Below are positions 1-12,600 of a stretch of DNA of 64,000 nucleotides, one piece after another; the first letter of the stretch is position 1, and the number at the start of each line of letters is the position of its first letter. The stretch is from NCBI RefSeq assembly GCF_037975245.1, contig NC_092568.1, positions 250,001 to 314,000 on the forward strand. The letters are read 5' to 3'. Origin of the DNA: Apostichopus japonicus (lineage: Eukaryota > Echinodermata > Holothuroidea > Aspidochirotida > Stichopodidae). The notes under the pieces were generated by a model. The model was not told the origin of the DNA. It worked only from the letters and a program-made list of their open reading frames with translations, and searched no databases. The translations under genes were made by a program, and so were the position numbers.

Positions 1-552
1 GCCTAGTATTTCAGAAAGTGGTCAGATGCTAGGGCATACACTCTCGTCCGTCGGATGGGGACGTTAAGTGGCGGCCCCAGGAGCAGGAAGGGGAGCGAAT
101 TCACACCCCTGCCTCGTTATCCCCTGAACACTTATCTAAAAGAGAAGGCTTGAGATTAGCTGGTGTTTATCCACAATCTAACACGGATATGGTCTCAAAT
201 CAGCTACTGTAAGGCTTCCTGATCCTTGGGTCTCTAAACTAAACTAACGGTGATTGCAGTAATTCTAATAACAGACCCCAAAGTTTACTGCCTTGTTTCT
301 TTTCTGAGTAGAAGTGACATTTGACATGTATACCACTAAAATCAGTTAATATGTGAATTTGCATGCATTGATACAAAATGGCCTTGCAATCATAACGGCT
401 TAAAAAAACATTCCTAATTTTTCTTGACCTGGTGTGTCCACTGATGCTAGGAGGGAAAGATTGGCTTTGCCAGGACGATTCTATCAAGAGTGACAATTTG
501 GCCACTACTCGTTGTTTACTATCATGTTATATGTTTTTGTTGTTTAACGCAG
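1..552. other. Intron or upstream of TANGO1-like exon a; possible dispersed repeat
   Basis: No coding signal seen. Bases 43-75 hold a CGTCCGTCGGATGGGGACGTT motif that resembles a short sequence I associate with dispersed repeats in several invertebrate genomes; this rests on recollection, not a search. The end shows a T-rich tract leading to the exon a acceptor. Confidence 0.5.
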
Positions 553-607
553 GTGCTTAAAGATTGCCTTGTTCAACTGAAAGGTATGCAAGATTACGGA
601 GAAACAG
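553..607 (+). CDS. MIA3: TANGO1-like exon a
   Basis: Acceptor TTTAACGCAG, donor GTAAGC. Encodes VLKDCLVQLKGMQDYGET plus one base (residues 1-18 of the visible protein). It is the most upstream exon I can see; nothing in 1-552 looks coding. Confidence 0.75.
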
Positions 608-3600
608 GTAAGCAAAAATTGCCCCTTTTTCCTTTTTGTCTGTCTGTATTTTCAATAAAGTGAAGCACATGATTATCATTGTATCACTCCATTTTCTGAT
701 CTTTGTCTTGAAAACATCAATTATGCGGTTGTCCATTAGCGTTACCAAAAAGAGTTGTGTATCTTCACAAAAGAGATTATTGTACATCAATTTCCCTAGC
801 TTGCCTCATAATGTAGCAAAAGGTGTTTAATCTAATTCACTATCCAATATTTATTTATTTTCTCTCTTTTTGCCCCACTCCAGAGGTTGACAATGAAGCA
901 CGTATTCAACAACTGCTGGATGTAAACAAAGTGAGTAGCCGATGTTGTCATTTATTGCCCAGAATTTAAAGAGACTTATATACCTCAGTATCGATATGTC
1001 GGCCAGGTTCGATACCAAGATATAAAATGTGCAGCTCCGGTTCGATTCCCAGACACAAAATGGGTGACCCAGGTTTCATCCTTGTATATAAAAGAAAAAA
1101 AAGTGTTAAACTCTGATTTTGAACGTGTGAATAGAAGGCAATTTTTTTGAGGTTTAAATTCTGAAATTTGTTTCCTTGGAAAATTCTAACATATTTATAA
1201 AGTTATCGAATATTTTTCATTATCAAATCTAAGAAATTTTTCTAAATAGCTCTCAAATGACCAGTATGTTGTGAATAAATTGTAAAGAGAAAGCAGTTAA
1301 AAATTGATGCGGAAAAAAGGAATAAAATTTGAAAACTTATGCACATATTTCTCATTTTGCAGGCAAATGTTAAGATAAATCTCTTGGAAGATGAAAGAAA
1401 AGCACTCGAAGAGAAACTGGAAGAAGAAGCCAGAAAAATTCACAACCTGCACGGTAAAGACTTGTCATTTAAAGCAACACAATGTGACTTTACTTAGACA
1501 GCAAGTTTATAGGTTTGCCGTTGACTAAAATGTCAGTATTGTGGTTTTCTGCACCTGCTTTCTTCAAAATGGTTAAACCTTGAAAGGTTATGAGTAAACT
1601 TTTACAAGGTTCATGTCACAAAACAGTGTTGTGAATTGGATTGTTTCGTTAAAATGAGAGTGAAGGGCACTTTTACATAAAATCATTGTTCCCCTACCCC
1701 ACCCCCCTCGTGCAGTCTGGAAGGTAGGGGAAAAGGGACAAAACGTTTATTCTGGCTCTTTGAAGTAATTAAATTTTGAAGTTAAATCTAGGAAAATGAG
1801 AACAGTTTTTATACAAACATTGCTTATTTTTCATGACTACTTCAATAACATTATTTTTATTTATGTTGATTTATTTATGATGACAATTCATACTGTTAAA
1901 TGACTGAGTATTATGAAGTGACGATATTGCTGATTCGTGACTGCATAGTTTGGGATGGTGTTTATTACTGTTTGATTGTTGCATATTATGAGGTGGTGTT
2001 ATTACTGTTCATTAGTACATATTCTGAGGTGGTGTTTTTACTGGTTCATTGCTCCATATTATGAATGGTGTTTAATATATATTTTTCACTGTTCCGTATT
2101 ATGAGGTGGTGTTATTACTGTTCATTGTTCCATATTATGAGGTAGTGTTAGCACTGTTTCATTGCTCCATATTATGGAATGGTGTTTAATATTTCTTTTA
2201 TGACTGCTCCGTATTATGAGGTGGTGTTATTAGTGTTCATTGTTCCATATTTTTGAATTGTTCCTTTTTACTGTTTCACTGCTCCAAATTATGAGATGGT
2301 GTTTAATATTTCTGTTTGACTGTTCCATATGATGAGGTGGTGTAATTACTGGTTCATTGCTCCTAACTGTGACATGGTAATATCACTGTCTCACTGCTCC
2401 ATATAATGAGGTGGTGTTATCACTGTCTCATTGCTCCATATTATGAGGTGGTGTTTAATAGTTACTGGTTCATTGCTTCATACTGTGACATGGTGTTATC
2501 ACTGTTTCATTGCTCCATCTTTGTATATACGAGATGGTGTTGTTACTGTTTGATGTACTACTTTCTTCTGTTAGATGACAACAAGTCTCTAAGTAAGGAA
2601 GTAGAGTCTCTTCAACGGGAACGTAAGAAGGCCACAGAGGACCACGAGGAAGCCCGAACTAAATTAGAGGTACTTACGGAATACTTCAAAGGAAAAGAAG
2701 TAGAAATGCAGAGGTATGTCAATGGCCTGCTTCTTTCTCATCGTAACTTAAAAACTAATCTCGGCTTATGAGAATAAGATGATTTTGTTTTGACCTGAAA
2801 GTCACTGGTTCATGCTTGTTGGCCTTTCCTTTCAGCAAAATTGTGAGAAAAACGAACTCTCTGATACCGTTCAACTGTTGTAAACTGCTATGTGTAACTT
2901 TAGGGGGGGGGGGGGGAATTGCATTATCCTCCCTTACTTGATGTAAGGTTGGCTCTGGATGGGATTTGGTTTTGGGGAGGTGCAAGCGTGTTTATGTCAA
3001 AATGTACCATAACCATCGGTGTAGGGTTAGTTCTGAAGCCTTCTTCCAATAGGATACTTGAAAACTGAAATTCAGCATCTTAAAAAACAAAACCTTCTCT
3101 TCTAGCAATGTCATCTTCTCTGTCAATATTTTCTTGCAAAGGATGCTCTCTTTCAGTCTCTTCCAAATCCGTTTATCTTATTTAGTTCCATGTTTTCTGT
3201 TCTGCATAGGTGTTCCTGCCTTCAATCAATCTCATTATTTTGTTGACATCTTTCTGATTATTTTCTATCATGTAGGAAGCTCGGCAAAGAAGAAGCTCTG
3301 AAATTCCACAGCCAGAAAGAGCTTGACAACCTGGGCGAAAAAACAGCTGCGGCGGAAGCAGATCTTAGTAATTACAAGTGAGCTATCATCTTACCAATCT
3401 TTCTTCTAAAACAAATATTACTCCTTTATTTTATTACTCAGTGTAACATCTGTAAATATTTATAAACATATGTTTTGTTTGATAATAAGGCAATCCAAGT
3501 TATTATACAATTTTGGGGGGAATAAAATTCTTGCCTTTGGGAAGGGAATGAAATTAATATCAATCTTCTCTTGTTCGTTGGATTATTTCTCAAATTTACT

Positions 3601-6600
3601 CTTTTTTTTTTAAGCAGTTGTTTTTGTCCTGATTTTCATAAATTTTAGATAACATTGGGTACTAAGATTTCATAACATTTCATTCAATTCTTTAACAAAA
3701 TATTGTTAGCTTAAAATAGTCAAGTTTCTTTTCAAGTAATGACGAAAATGTTTGCAATTTTGTAACTCATATATCATTTTGAAAAGTTTGTTGAATATTT
3801 AATATGTAAAATCATCGCGGCAATACAGGTACTGTAATTATAAGACTTGTGGGATTATCAAAAACTCGCTATTTCAACATTAACTTTAGTGAAAAAGGAG
3901 ATTGTTTTAAGTTGACAAATTGCAATCTTTGAGCAAATTAAAAAAAAAAAATCTTAAATTGTTTAGTAAGGTTCGTAAGTGTTGGTTACAAAATACTATA
4001 TCGAATTTGTCTCGTCGCTTCTCGTTACAGACAGCAAATTCAAGATCTCAAGGATGAGATTGAAAAATCAGAGCGGTCCTTTAGACAACAGGTGAGATGC
4101 AGGAAAGAAAAGTGTTAAAGAATTTGTGTGAAATCATGAATTTTTTTCTTATTTTGAACAGTAGCCATTTGAAAATTGAGCCTTTTTTTTTAATGTGCTG
4201 AAAAATTAGGTTTTAGGAAAGTTAAAAATGGCTAGGGACAATATCAAAAGTCTCTCTCTCTCTTGCTTTAAAAAAGCAATGGCAGAATTTGGCAAGTTTA
4301 TTGATATTCCATTTCAATACAAGTCTGAAGCTTGTGACAGAAGTAGAAAATGTTATATTAAGGATGGTTGTACTGTGGTTTTGTCAATTTTTCTTGGTTC
4401 ATGTGCCTCCTTTTTTTTAAATAAACATATTTATAAATTAGGACACCAAAATGGACCTTGTGTGATCATTCTTGGAAAATGTCAGACTACAGTTATTTTC
4501 TTGGGAGAGGAGGAATAAAGACACATTATTAATTAACCTTATTAATTATAAGTATGTAAACAACAAAAAACTGACTGGGAAAATTAAAAACAACTGTCTG
4601 AGGAGCAAAGAAATTTTTATAGTCCCTTTATAAATAAAAAAGTTCTTTGCCTTTTCAAATATGTTAATTATTTACAAGTAAAATATAAAATTCTTTTATA
4701 AATTTCTTTCTCCTTTTTTTTTTCTAGATTGCTGCCCATGAGAAAAAATCACATGAAAGCTGGGTAAGCTTAACTTATTAATTTGGAGAATATTATATTT
4801 GAAAAATAATATTATTATGTACAGTAATTTTAATTACTAAAAGTTTACAATTAAAGGGAAAAAAGTGTTTCCTTTTGTTGTTGTTGATTTTTTCTTCTTT
4901 TTTAGACTTCAAATATTTCATGTTGACATTTTAATTACATATTTACATAATTATTTATGTTATTTATTTATCATATTCGATAGTTGGCTCACAGAGTTTC
5001 CGAGAGAAAACTGAAGGAAGCCACCAAAGAGGTTGCATCAATGAGACAACGGTGAGAAGCTAACTTAATTCATTTCATATTTTATTTTAATTTAATAAAT
5101 ATTTCCTTTCATCAACAGAGAACATTTCAGTATGAAAGACATTTATAAAGACTTTTGAATCTTGAATTTGTTTCCCTTTGTATCTTCTGTGTAACCTATT
5201 TCCATATAATGCCTTCGTTTTCTGAGTGGATATACTTTTATTTCTCCCACATATAAAAATTTATGCCTATTGACTGTTATTTTAATATCTCTTCGTAGTT
5301 TATTTCAATTCCTTCTTTCTCTATTTTAATGTGACTGAAACATTTTTTTTTAAATTCCCTCTGCCATTTCCTCAAGTTTCTTGTGGTTGATGTGGAACAA
5401 AATTTTAGGAGGATTTCAATTTATTTTTTTTCAAAAGATTTTACTATTTTTGGTCTAGAAGTTTTGCTGTATGATTCTCACTTTTTTGTTCACTTCGTTG
5501 AGGTTTTCAGCATTTTTGGCGGTTTTTATTAAATTGTGGTCACTATCTTAATGTCTAAGCACATTTCTGTTGGGACTGAAAGATTACTTCCAACAAGATA
5601 TGAAATTATCTGTTTGATTCCATAAATTTCCTTGAACCAATGTTTGAAATATTGTTATAGTGAGGTGATTTACTGTGCATACATTAATAACATACACCCT
5701 GAATTCACCTAATGGACCATTATTGACAGACTTTTGAAGCAGTATGTCAGCTATTTAGATCATTGTAACCAAACATTCTTATGTATAGGATGACACTGCT
5801 GTTCAACATTCCACACCATGCACAGGTATGCATGCAGTTGTGTAGCTTCCAAATCACAGACACAAACACACCCACATACATACATCTATACAAAGTGTGT
5901 TTCATATGGGGATTGTGCAATAATCAGACCTAGGCAATGGTTGCTGTAGCGAAGTAATTTATCGATGCGAGAGTTTGCTCAATAAACAAATTCCTCATCT
6001 TTACTTACTGGGTGATGCTACTCAGGGCTCGAATTTCGTAATTTCTAGGGCAGGCCAACTGGCCTTGGAATACATGTTTTTGGGGAGGGCATCAAGGCCA
6101 GTGGGGAGGGCAGCAAGGCCAACGCTGACATTGTGAGCAGGGCACCAAGGCCACTTTGAAAAATGATGCGAAGAATGTCTCAATGTCCCCCCCAAAAAAA
6201 ACATCATCGGCGAAAATATGCTCGAACTTTCATGATCATAACCGGACCCGCTACGGTTTGGGTCCTCAAACCGCCGCGTAACACTCCTCCATGAAACAGC
6301 ATTATTATTATGAAATTCATACACAACGCCGAAACACTGTCAATAATACAACTTAACTCTTAACTGCATATGCTTCCAGTGTACAACTCTCCACTACATA
6401 ATTATTCGGTCTTCCGACTCCCGTCTGAAATTGGGTGTACTTGTAATTGCCAATAGTGACACACCCTCCCAAAATAATCCTGTGTAACTTGACTCTACTG
6501 GGAATTTCCCAGATTCTACCAATCACCTTGCATTCATGTAGTTGTTGAGCCAATAAACGAGCACGATTCTGTGACGTCAATCAGCCAAAGCTGTATAATG

Positions 6601-9600
6601 GTACTACTGTGTGCAGGTGTGGTTTGACCGTAGCTGCTACTGGTTGTAAACTTTTTCGAACTTTCTTTCAATTTACGATAAATACCGGTATGTTATACAT
6701 ACATATACGTGAATGATATGGTTAGGAAGCTAAACATGTTCTCTCTCGGAATATGATGATTTTGTTCACATTGTTGTCCCTGGATAAATTCTTCGCGATT
6801 CTAGAAACACTGTATTGCATTACAACTGAATTTCCCACTGAACTACGTTACGAAAATGCAATGATAGCCCGCGGAGCGGTCGTATATTAATCAGTTGGAT
6901 AGGCTCACATTCTTGTACCGTTAGAATGCGGTACGTTTTCACACCATCTACCAAGGTCAGTACTGTGATGATGTTCAATTTTGGATCACAGTTCGCTATT
7001 CACGTCCTGTGACCGCGATACGCTAGCATGCTCTTCATCATTTTCCGCCAATAATAGCCACGCTTTTTCGGAACATATGATTCGTTTTTTTGTCATTCTC
7101 AAAGTCGCATTTGTCCAATGCCTATTCCTGCAAAAGGCACGGAGGCCAATGGGTAAAAAGGGCAAGGCCAGTACTGGCCTTGATAGTAGTAATTTTCCCT
7201 TGGGCATCGCGGCCAGTGGCGAGGGCACCCGCGGCCATGGCCGCACTGGCCGCCGCTTATTTCAAGCCCTGATGCTACTATTAAATAAATACACACGTTG
7301 TTAGTCGCTACAGGAACAAGGATGTTGTCCTCCTCCTCATCTAGTCTTATCTTTTCTTTATTTTCATATTTTATTTGTTTTGTTTACTGTCATTTAGACT
7401 CAGCCAGTCAGGGCAGGTTACCCAGAAAGATGGCAATAATGACAAAAATGAAGGGTAGAAAATCGTTGCATTCTTTTTTTTTCCTTTGCTTTTTGCATTC
7501 TTCCTTTGAATTATCAAACACAAAGAAGCATTCTGAGGTTAATAAAAACAACACACTTGAAAGGATTGCTTTGTTTCTATATCATCAGGGGAAGGGGGGG
7601 GGAGGGGATTAAGCGAGAGAACTAGTCGATCTGTTTCAAACGGTATGCTGTTGTGAAGAATGTAAAGACATTTCTGTGACAATTTCGATTACTTTGGTCC
7701 CATTTTTACTTGGTTATCTCAAAGTTTTAAAATTAGATGTGATTTTGGGTTTGTTTTTTCATGGTTCAAAAACTTCCGGTCAAGAAATTATATTCCTTGT
7801 AAATCAGATGGTTATATCCATTACTTTTACCAGGCATGATGTCATCCATTCATTTCATGATACTAAATTTAGAATTACCAATCATATCGCCCATTCTGTT
7901 TCTCATGGCTGATATCGTTCTAACTACACAAGAGAAGCAGTTTGAAAATTGCTGCAGCTATTGTTTGGATTGGGTTTGACTGGATGGAGATCTTACAGTG
8001 AACAAAGTTACCTCTGACTTGGGTTCCAATTTAATCCCTCTGGAACTCCAATCATTTTCATTCTGTGCGTCTGCAACGAATGAGTGCTTTTCCCAATAGA
8101 CAAAATGACCCCACCCCCCCTCACCCACCCCTGCCCTCACTCCCTTCCCTTCACCTGGTTCAGAGTTCCCAATGAAAATATATTTGAATTGATAAGATTA
8201 ATTTGCCAATATTATGATTAGTTTGAGTGAAAACATGAAGTGAATGAATGTTGGAACGGATGTAGCAAAAAAAGCAAACGTTGGAGCCGTAGGCCAACAC
8301 AGGAGAGAACAAACTGGATGTGTAAAGATGTCTTCAAGAGGAGAGAGATTATAGATTTAGAAAAATAATATTATCGCAAAGACAAGGGCAGGTTTGGCAA
8401 AATTCTGTTGCAGTAATATAAAAGAACAGAATCCTGATTTTTGAGGAAGATGAATTTCCTCACCACAGAATGCTTCTTAAGTTCCCATCCTTTTTATTCT
8501 TGTTGCGTCTGTCTGCATCACGTTCTCTCTGGAATAATCTGTATAAAACTGCATTTTAGCATGATTCTTAATCTTTTGGATGTGCTTCATTTGATATGCT
8601 ACATTACTGCTTAGTTTTATTCAAATATTTTTAATACATAGCCTTGTATTGGTAGTTCTGTAGGGGCATGTCCTTCTCTGAACTTCCAAGAGAGTTTGCT
8701 TGGTAGTTTGTAACAACAGTATGTACATGAAATTGGACTAACATTGTAAACGTAGCATATTCATATTTCATATTCATATTTGTAAGGCCTGGAAATCCAG
8801 TCGGCATTTGCTGGACGTTTGCTTTGCATATGTAACCAGAGATTTGTCACCTTCAACCGTCAATGAGGTGTGTGAATACAGTCGGCGAAATCGGTTTACG
8901 GGAGGGAGGGAGGGTGTATTTCTCAAACAGAGGATATTACATGTCAGTTTATAAATATCTTTGTAAGGAAATTGGTACCATTTGCATTCTGCTTTCAACT
9001 CCTGAAAATGTTAACATTTCCCTTCCAACTAATATGCAGGTAGGTACACTTTGAGAATGGCCCCCATTGCTTAGATAGTTAAATAGACATATTTTCTCGC
9101 CGATGCATGTCGCCTGTTGATTGTGTGGTGTCTTCAAGCCTTGAAACCTTTTAGAGTTTGCGATTGCTGGCACATTTAAGTAGTAACCGAGGCACCTGTA
9201 CGTTTTTTGGACGATTTGAGATGAGAGAAAGACAATAACAAACAGCAATATCCAGAAAGTAAATATCAGTAAAATGAGAATAAATGGAAAAATATGACGA
9301 TTTAAAGTAGAACTGAAATTTGTTGTTGGATAAATTTTGGTTTGTTACAAACATATCAACTCATGTAGTGAGTTTGAAAAATATCATAACGATCTCTTTT
9401 TTCCATATTTTCTTTTGTGGTTAATTTACATTTTTCTTAGTTTCAGGGATTTTGTTTTTTTCTGTTTTCCCTTCAAGGTTATTCTGGTTTAGCTCACATT
9501 CTTTCTTTCAAACAACTTATTATGAATATAAATAAATATATAAATGAAATTGACATTTGGCTTAAATATCATTCATTCCTTCAATCGTAAACAATTTGTG

Positions 9601-12600
9601 ATGAATTCGTGCAAAACATATTAGCCTTCATAAAGACAATGAAGGTATCAGGTATGAGACGACCATTATTAAGGAAACGGAAATTGCTATGGCAAACGAC
9701 CTTCAGGACTCCACGGTGTCAATAATTTGTTTTTCCTTCTTTAAATCTAACAAATGGAACCAACATAAGTCACCAAATATTGACCGGAAATCCATAGGTA
9801 GATCTCCTCACAAAATTAACAAAAAAAGAAGGAACAAAATGATGAAACATGTGTAAGAGTTAAGGATTAGGAAAATTTATGGTTGATCAATGTAAGTGAA
9901 ATTCATTCAAAACAGAATTAGCATGTTGTTGGATTGCTAGAAGATGGCAATCTGTTCTCCCAGAAAATTTATTTGAAAGAAAATATTTGAGGGATAGAAA
10001 TTACCTCCATTTAACATTTTCATATATTTTGCATCACCTGTAGGCATTTCAAAGACTGTCGCCATCTCTTGAATATTAGCCGATAAATTCTCAGGAAATT
10101 GAGCTATTTGTCATTGTTTACCACTTTTTTCCTTCATATTTTAGCTGTTTCTTTAAATACTTTGTTTGTGGTATGAAAGAAAGATTGAGGTTTATTTCAA
10201 GAATGCATCGCACTGTTTAAGAACAGCTGCTTTACGTCGCTTAGCAAAGATTTTACCAACCACATTTAAACTGTGTTTTTTTTTTTTTTTGTGCAAAATC
10301 GATACCGAAATATCTATGGGCTTTTGAGGGTTGTTATTATTTTAGCAAACAAGAGAATGTTATTTTGAGGCGTTTTTATTTTTACAGATGTGTTCAAAAA
10401 AGAACAACTTTCGAAGAAAAAAAACGTTAGGAACTTCAAGTTAATTGATAACCCTTTAGGCTTCCCACAATGTCTTCTTCTTTTGCAATCTTCAGTGGAA
10501 GAAGTCTATGGTCATTAAAGACTATGGCATAGTGAAGATACATGCTGAAAGTTGCCCAATGTATTTTTATTTTGGTTTTTGTTGACCCTTTCGTCCATAA
10601 ACTTAAATTCCATAAAAATGCTGCTCAAGAGCTTGAATGAGCAAGTTTCATTTCCAATTAATGAAGACAAATTTTGGAGGAGAAAGTTAAAATTTTGCTA
10701 TCAACTGCTACCAGCTTCTTAAACCTTTATTTATTTATTTATTTGTTTGTGTGATTGTTTATTTATTTGTTTTTTGTGGAAATTCGTAGCAATCTTAGGT
10801 AATTAATCTTGTCTTCCTATCAGAACAGAAATTCATTCAAGAGGTTGCTATGGAAACAAACATACCCTCTCTTGGTTGGTTCATTTCCAAACGAACTGAA
10901 TTTGGAAATCGTACTTAAACGTAATAGTGAAAAATCATTACATGAGCAAACTTCTCTCTCCACCTCTCTTCCTCTCTCTTCACCTCTCGTTCTTTTTCCT
11001 TCAATCCACTCTTTTTTTTTTCATAAAAGGTTTTTATTAATTTCTGTTTTTTGCATACAAAATTTGATCGTATTATTAGTTTCTTTAACAATTACTGTCA
11101 AACATTCCACCCTGTGCATAATAAATTTTGAGATATTTCTATTTTTTAGATTGTCTATAAAGAAACAGAAAAAAGTCCTTGAACGTCATCCCTTGACATG
11201 AACAAATAATTTGAAAGCATGTTGGGTTCAGAATTAATTAATTATCCTTGGAAACGTAATATTATCCGTCTCGTCTAGATATAAGACTGTTTTTGCAATT
11301 TCTTCTCTACATCCTTGAGGCATGCTCAAGATGTTCCTCTCAAAATAAAAGGAGACATTTTTGTCTTATTGTGGTACTCTCCACAAGGATTGTGCTTTAA
11401 TTAATTTAAGTCGAAACATTTTTTTCTTCTCCGAATGTTTAATTTTTTTTTTTTTTTAATTTGTCAATGTTTGCCAAAATTATTTTCTCTTTGTTTTGGT
11501 ATCAAATAATGTCCATTTTGATCACAAAATGTGGAAAAACAAAATGAAGCATTAGATATCGTCTGACCTACTTTTTTTATAATATAAGAATTGCACTCTG
11601 CATGCCGCCCGGAAGTTACATGGGTGCAATGAAAATGTCGATAATACAGGGAGGGTTTATTTTTATTGAAAACATCTGGCATGTAAAGTGATTTGGTTCA
11701 TAATAGAGCCAGGATATTGGGTGAAACATTTCCTCGACATTGTCATCGTAGAGTCCTTCGTGACCCAAAACTTCTACTCTAAGCAAAACTAAGAGAGAAC
11801 GCCTTGTTTTAACAAGTCACATTATTGCTTTACCGAGTATATATTTACAGCCTCTAGGGATCTTTCTTTTTGGTTTGTTCAATAATTGAGAAGAGCGTGA
11901 AGACAACAGAAGCAGCGGTAATCCGATAAATCTATCTTTCTCTAATGTATCCCTAGTTTCTCTCGGAACAGAATGCTGATTCAGTATTGTTGTGTTTCTT
12001 AAGCTTCCTGACTATTTTAGGTTTCTTTTTTTATTTGGCTTGTGAAGTGGAGATGGGTTATGTTCGTAAATAATGTTGTCTCTTAAAACATATGTTTTAA
12101 GGTACAGTCGTTTAATTCTCCCAGGAGAACAGTAGGTCTTTTTTTCCTTTGTAGAGATACAAAGCATAGTGATTGGATGTATTTTTAGTTCTTCTCAAAG
12201 TAAATCATATGTGGTGGATGTTTTCTGCCTCATCTGCCGACTGTTTTTACTTTTAGCGTTGTGTAAGATTGTGTATGCTGCTGCCAGTAGTTACAATGTG
12301 GGTTAATAATTACACTTGTTGTGCAGTAACACAGTGCGTTATTGTAGAAAGAGCAAAATCAACTTTGAGCAGGCCTTTTGTAGCATCGACCTATCGTATA
12401 AATTTGTGAACGTGCAATATTAACATGAGGAGAGAGAGAGTGAGAGAAAAAATATGAAGTTATTTAAATTGAAGTGTCCTTTTGAGGTGTTCCTTCATTT
12501 ATGGCCATAATATCAAGTTACATGTTTTGAATAGTCTGTGACGTAAAAAAAAACAAAAAAAAACTTTGGGAATGGTCAGTACTTGTATGTACTTACCAAA

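Noticed and set aside
6022-6324. 100-codon open frame on the - strand and other frames near 7 kb
   Set aside because: They lie inside the GC-rich ends of the hAT-type element and read through its subterminal repeats; no transposase similarity.
7571-7592. Second hammerhead-like core (CTGATGA .. GAAA on the - strand)
   Set aside because: Only four bases lie between the two core words, so no stem II can form, and flanks do not pair as stem I.
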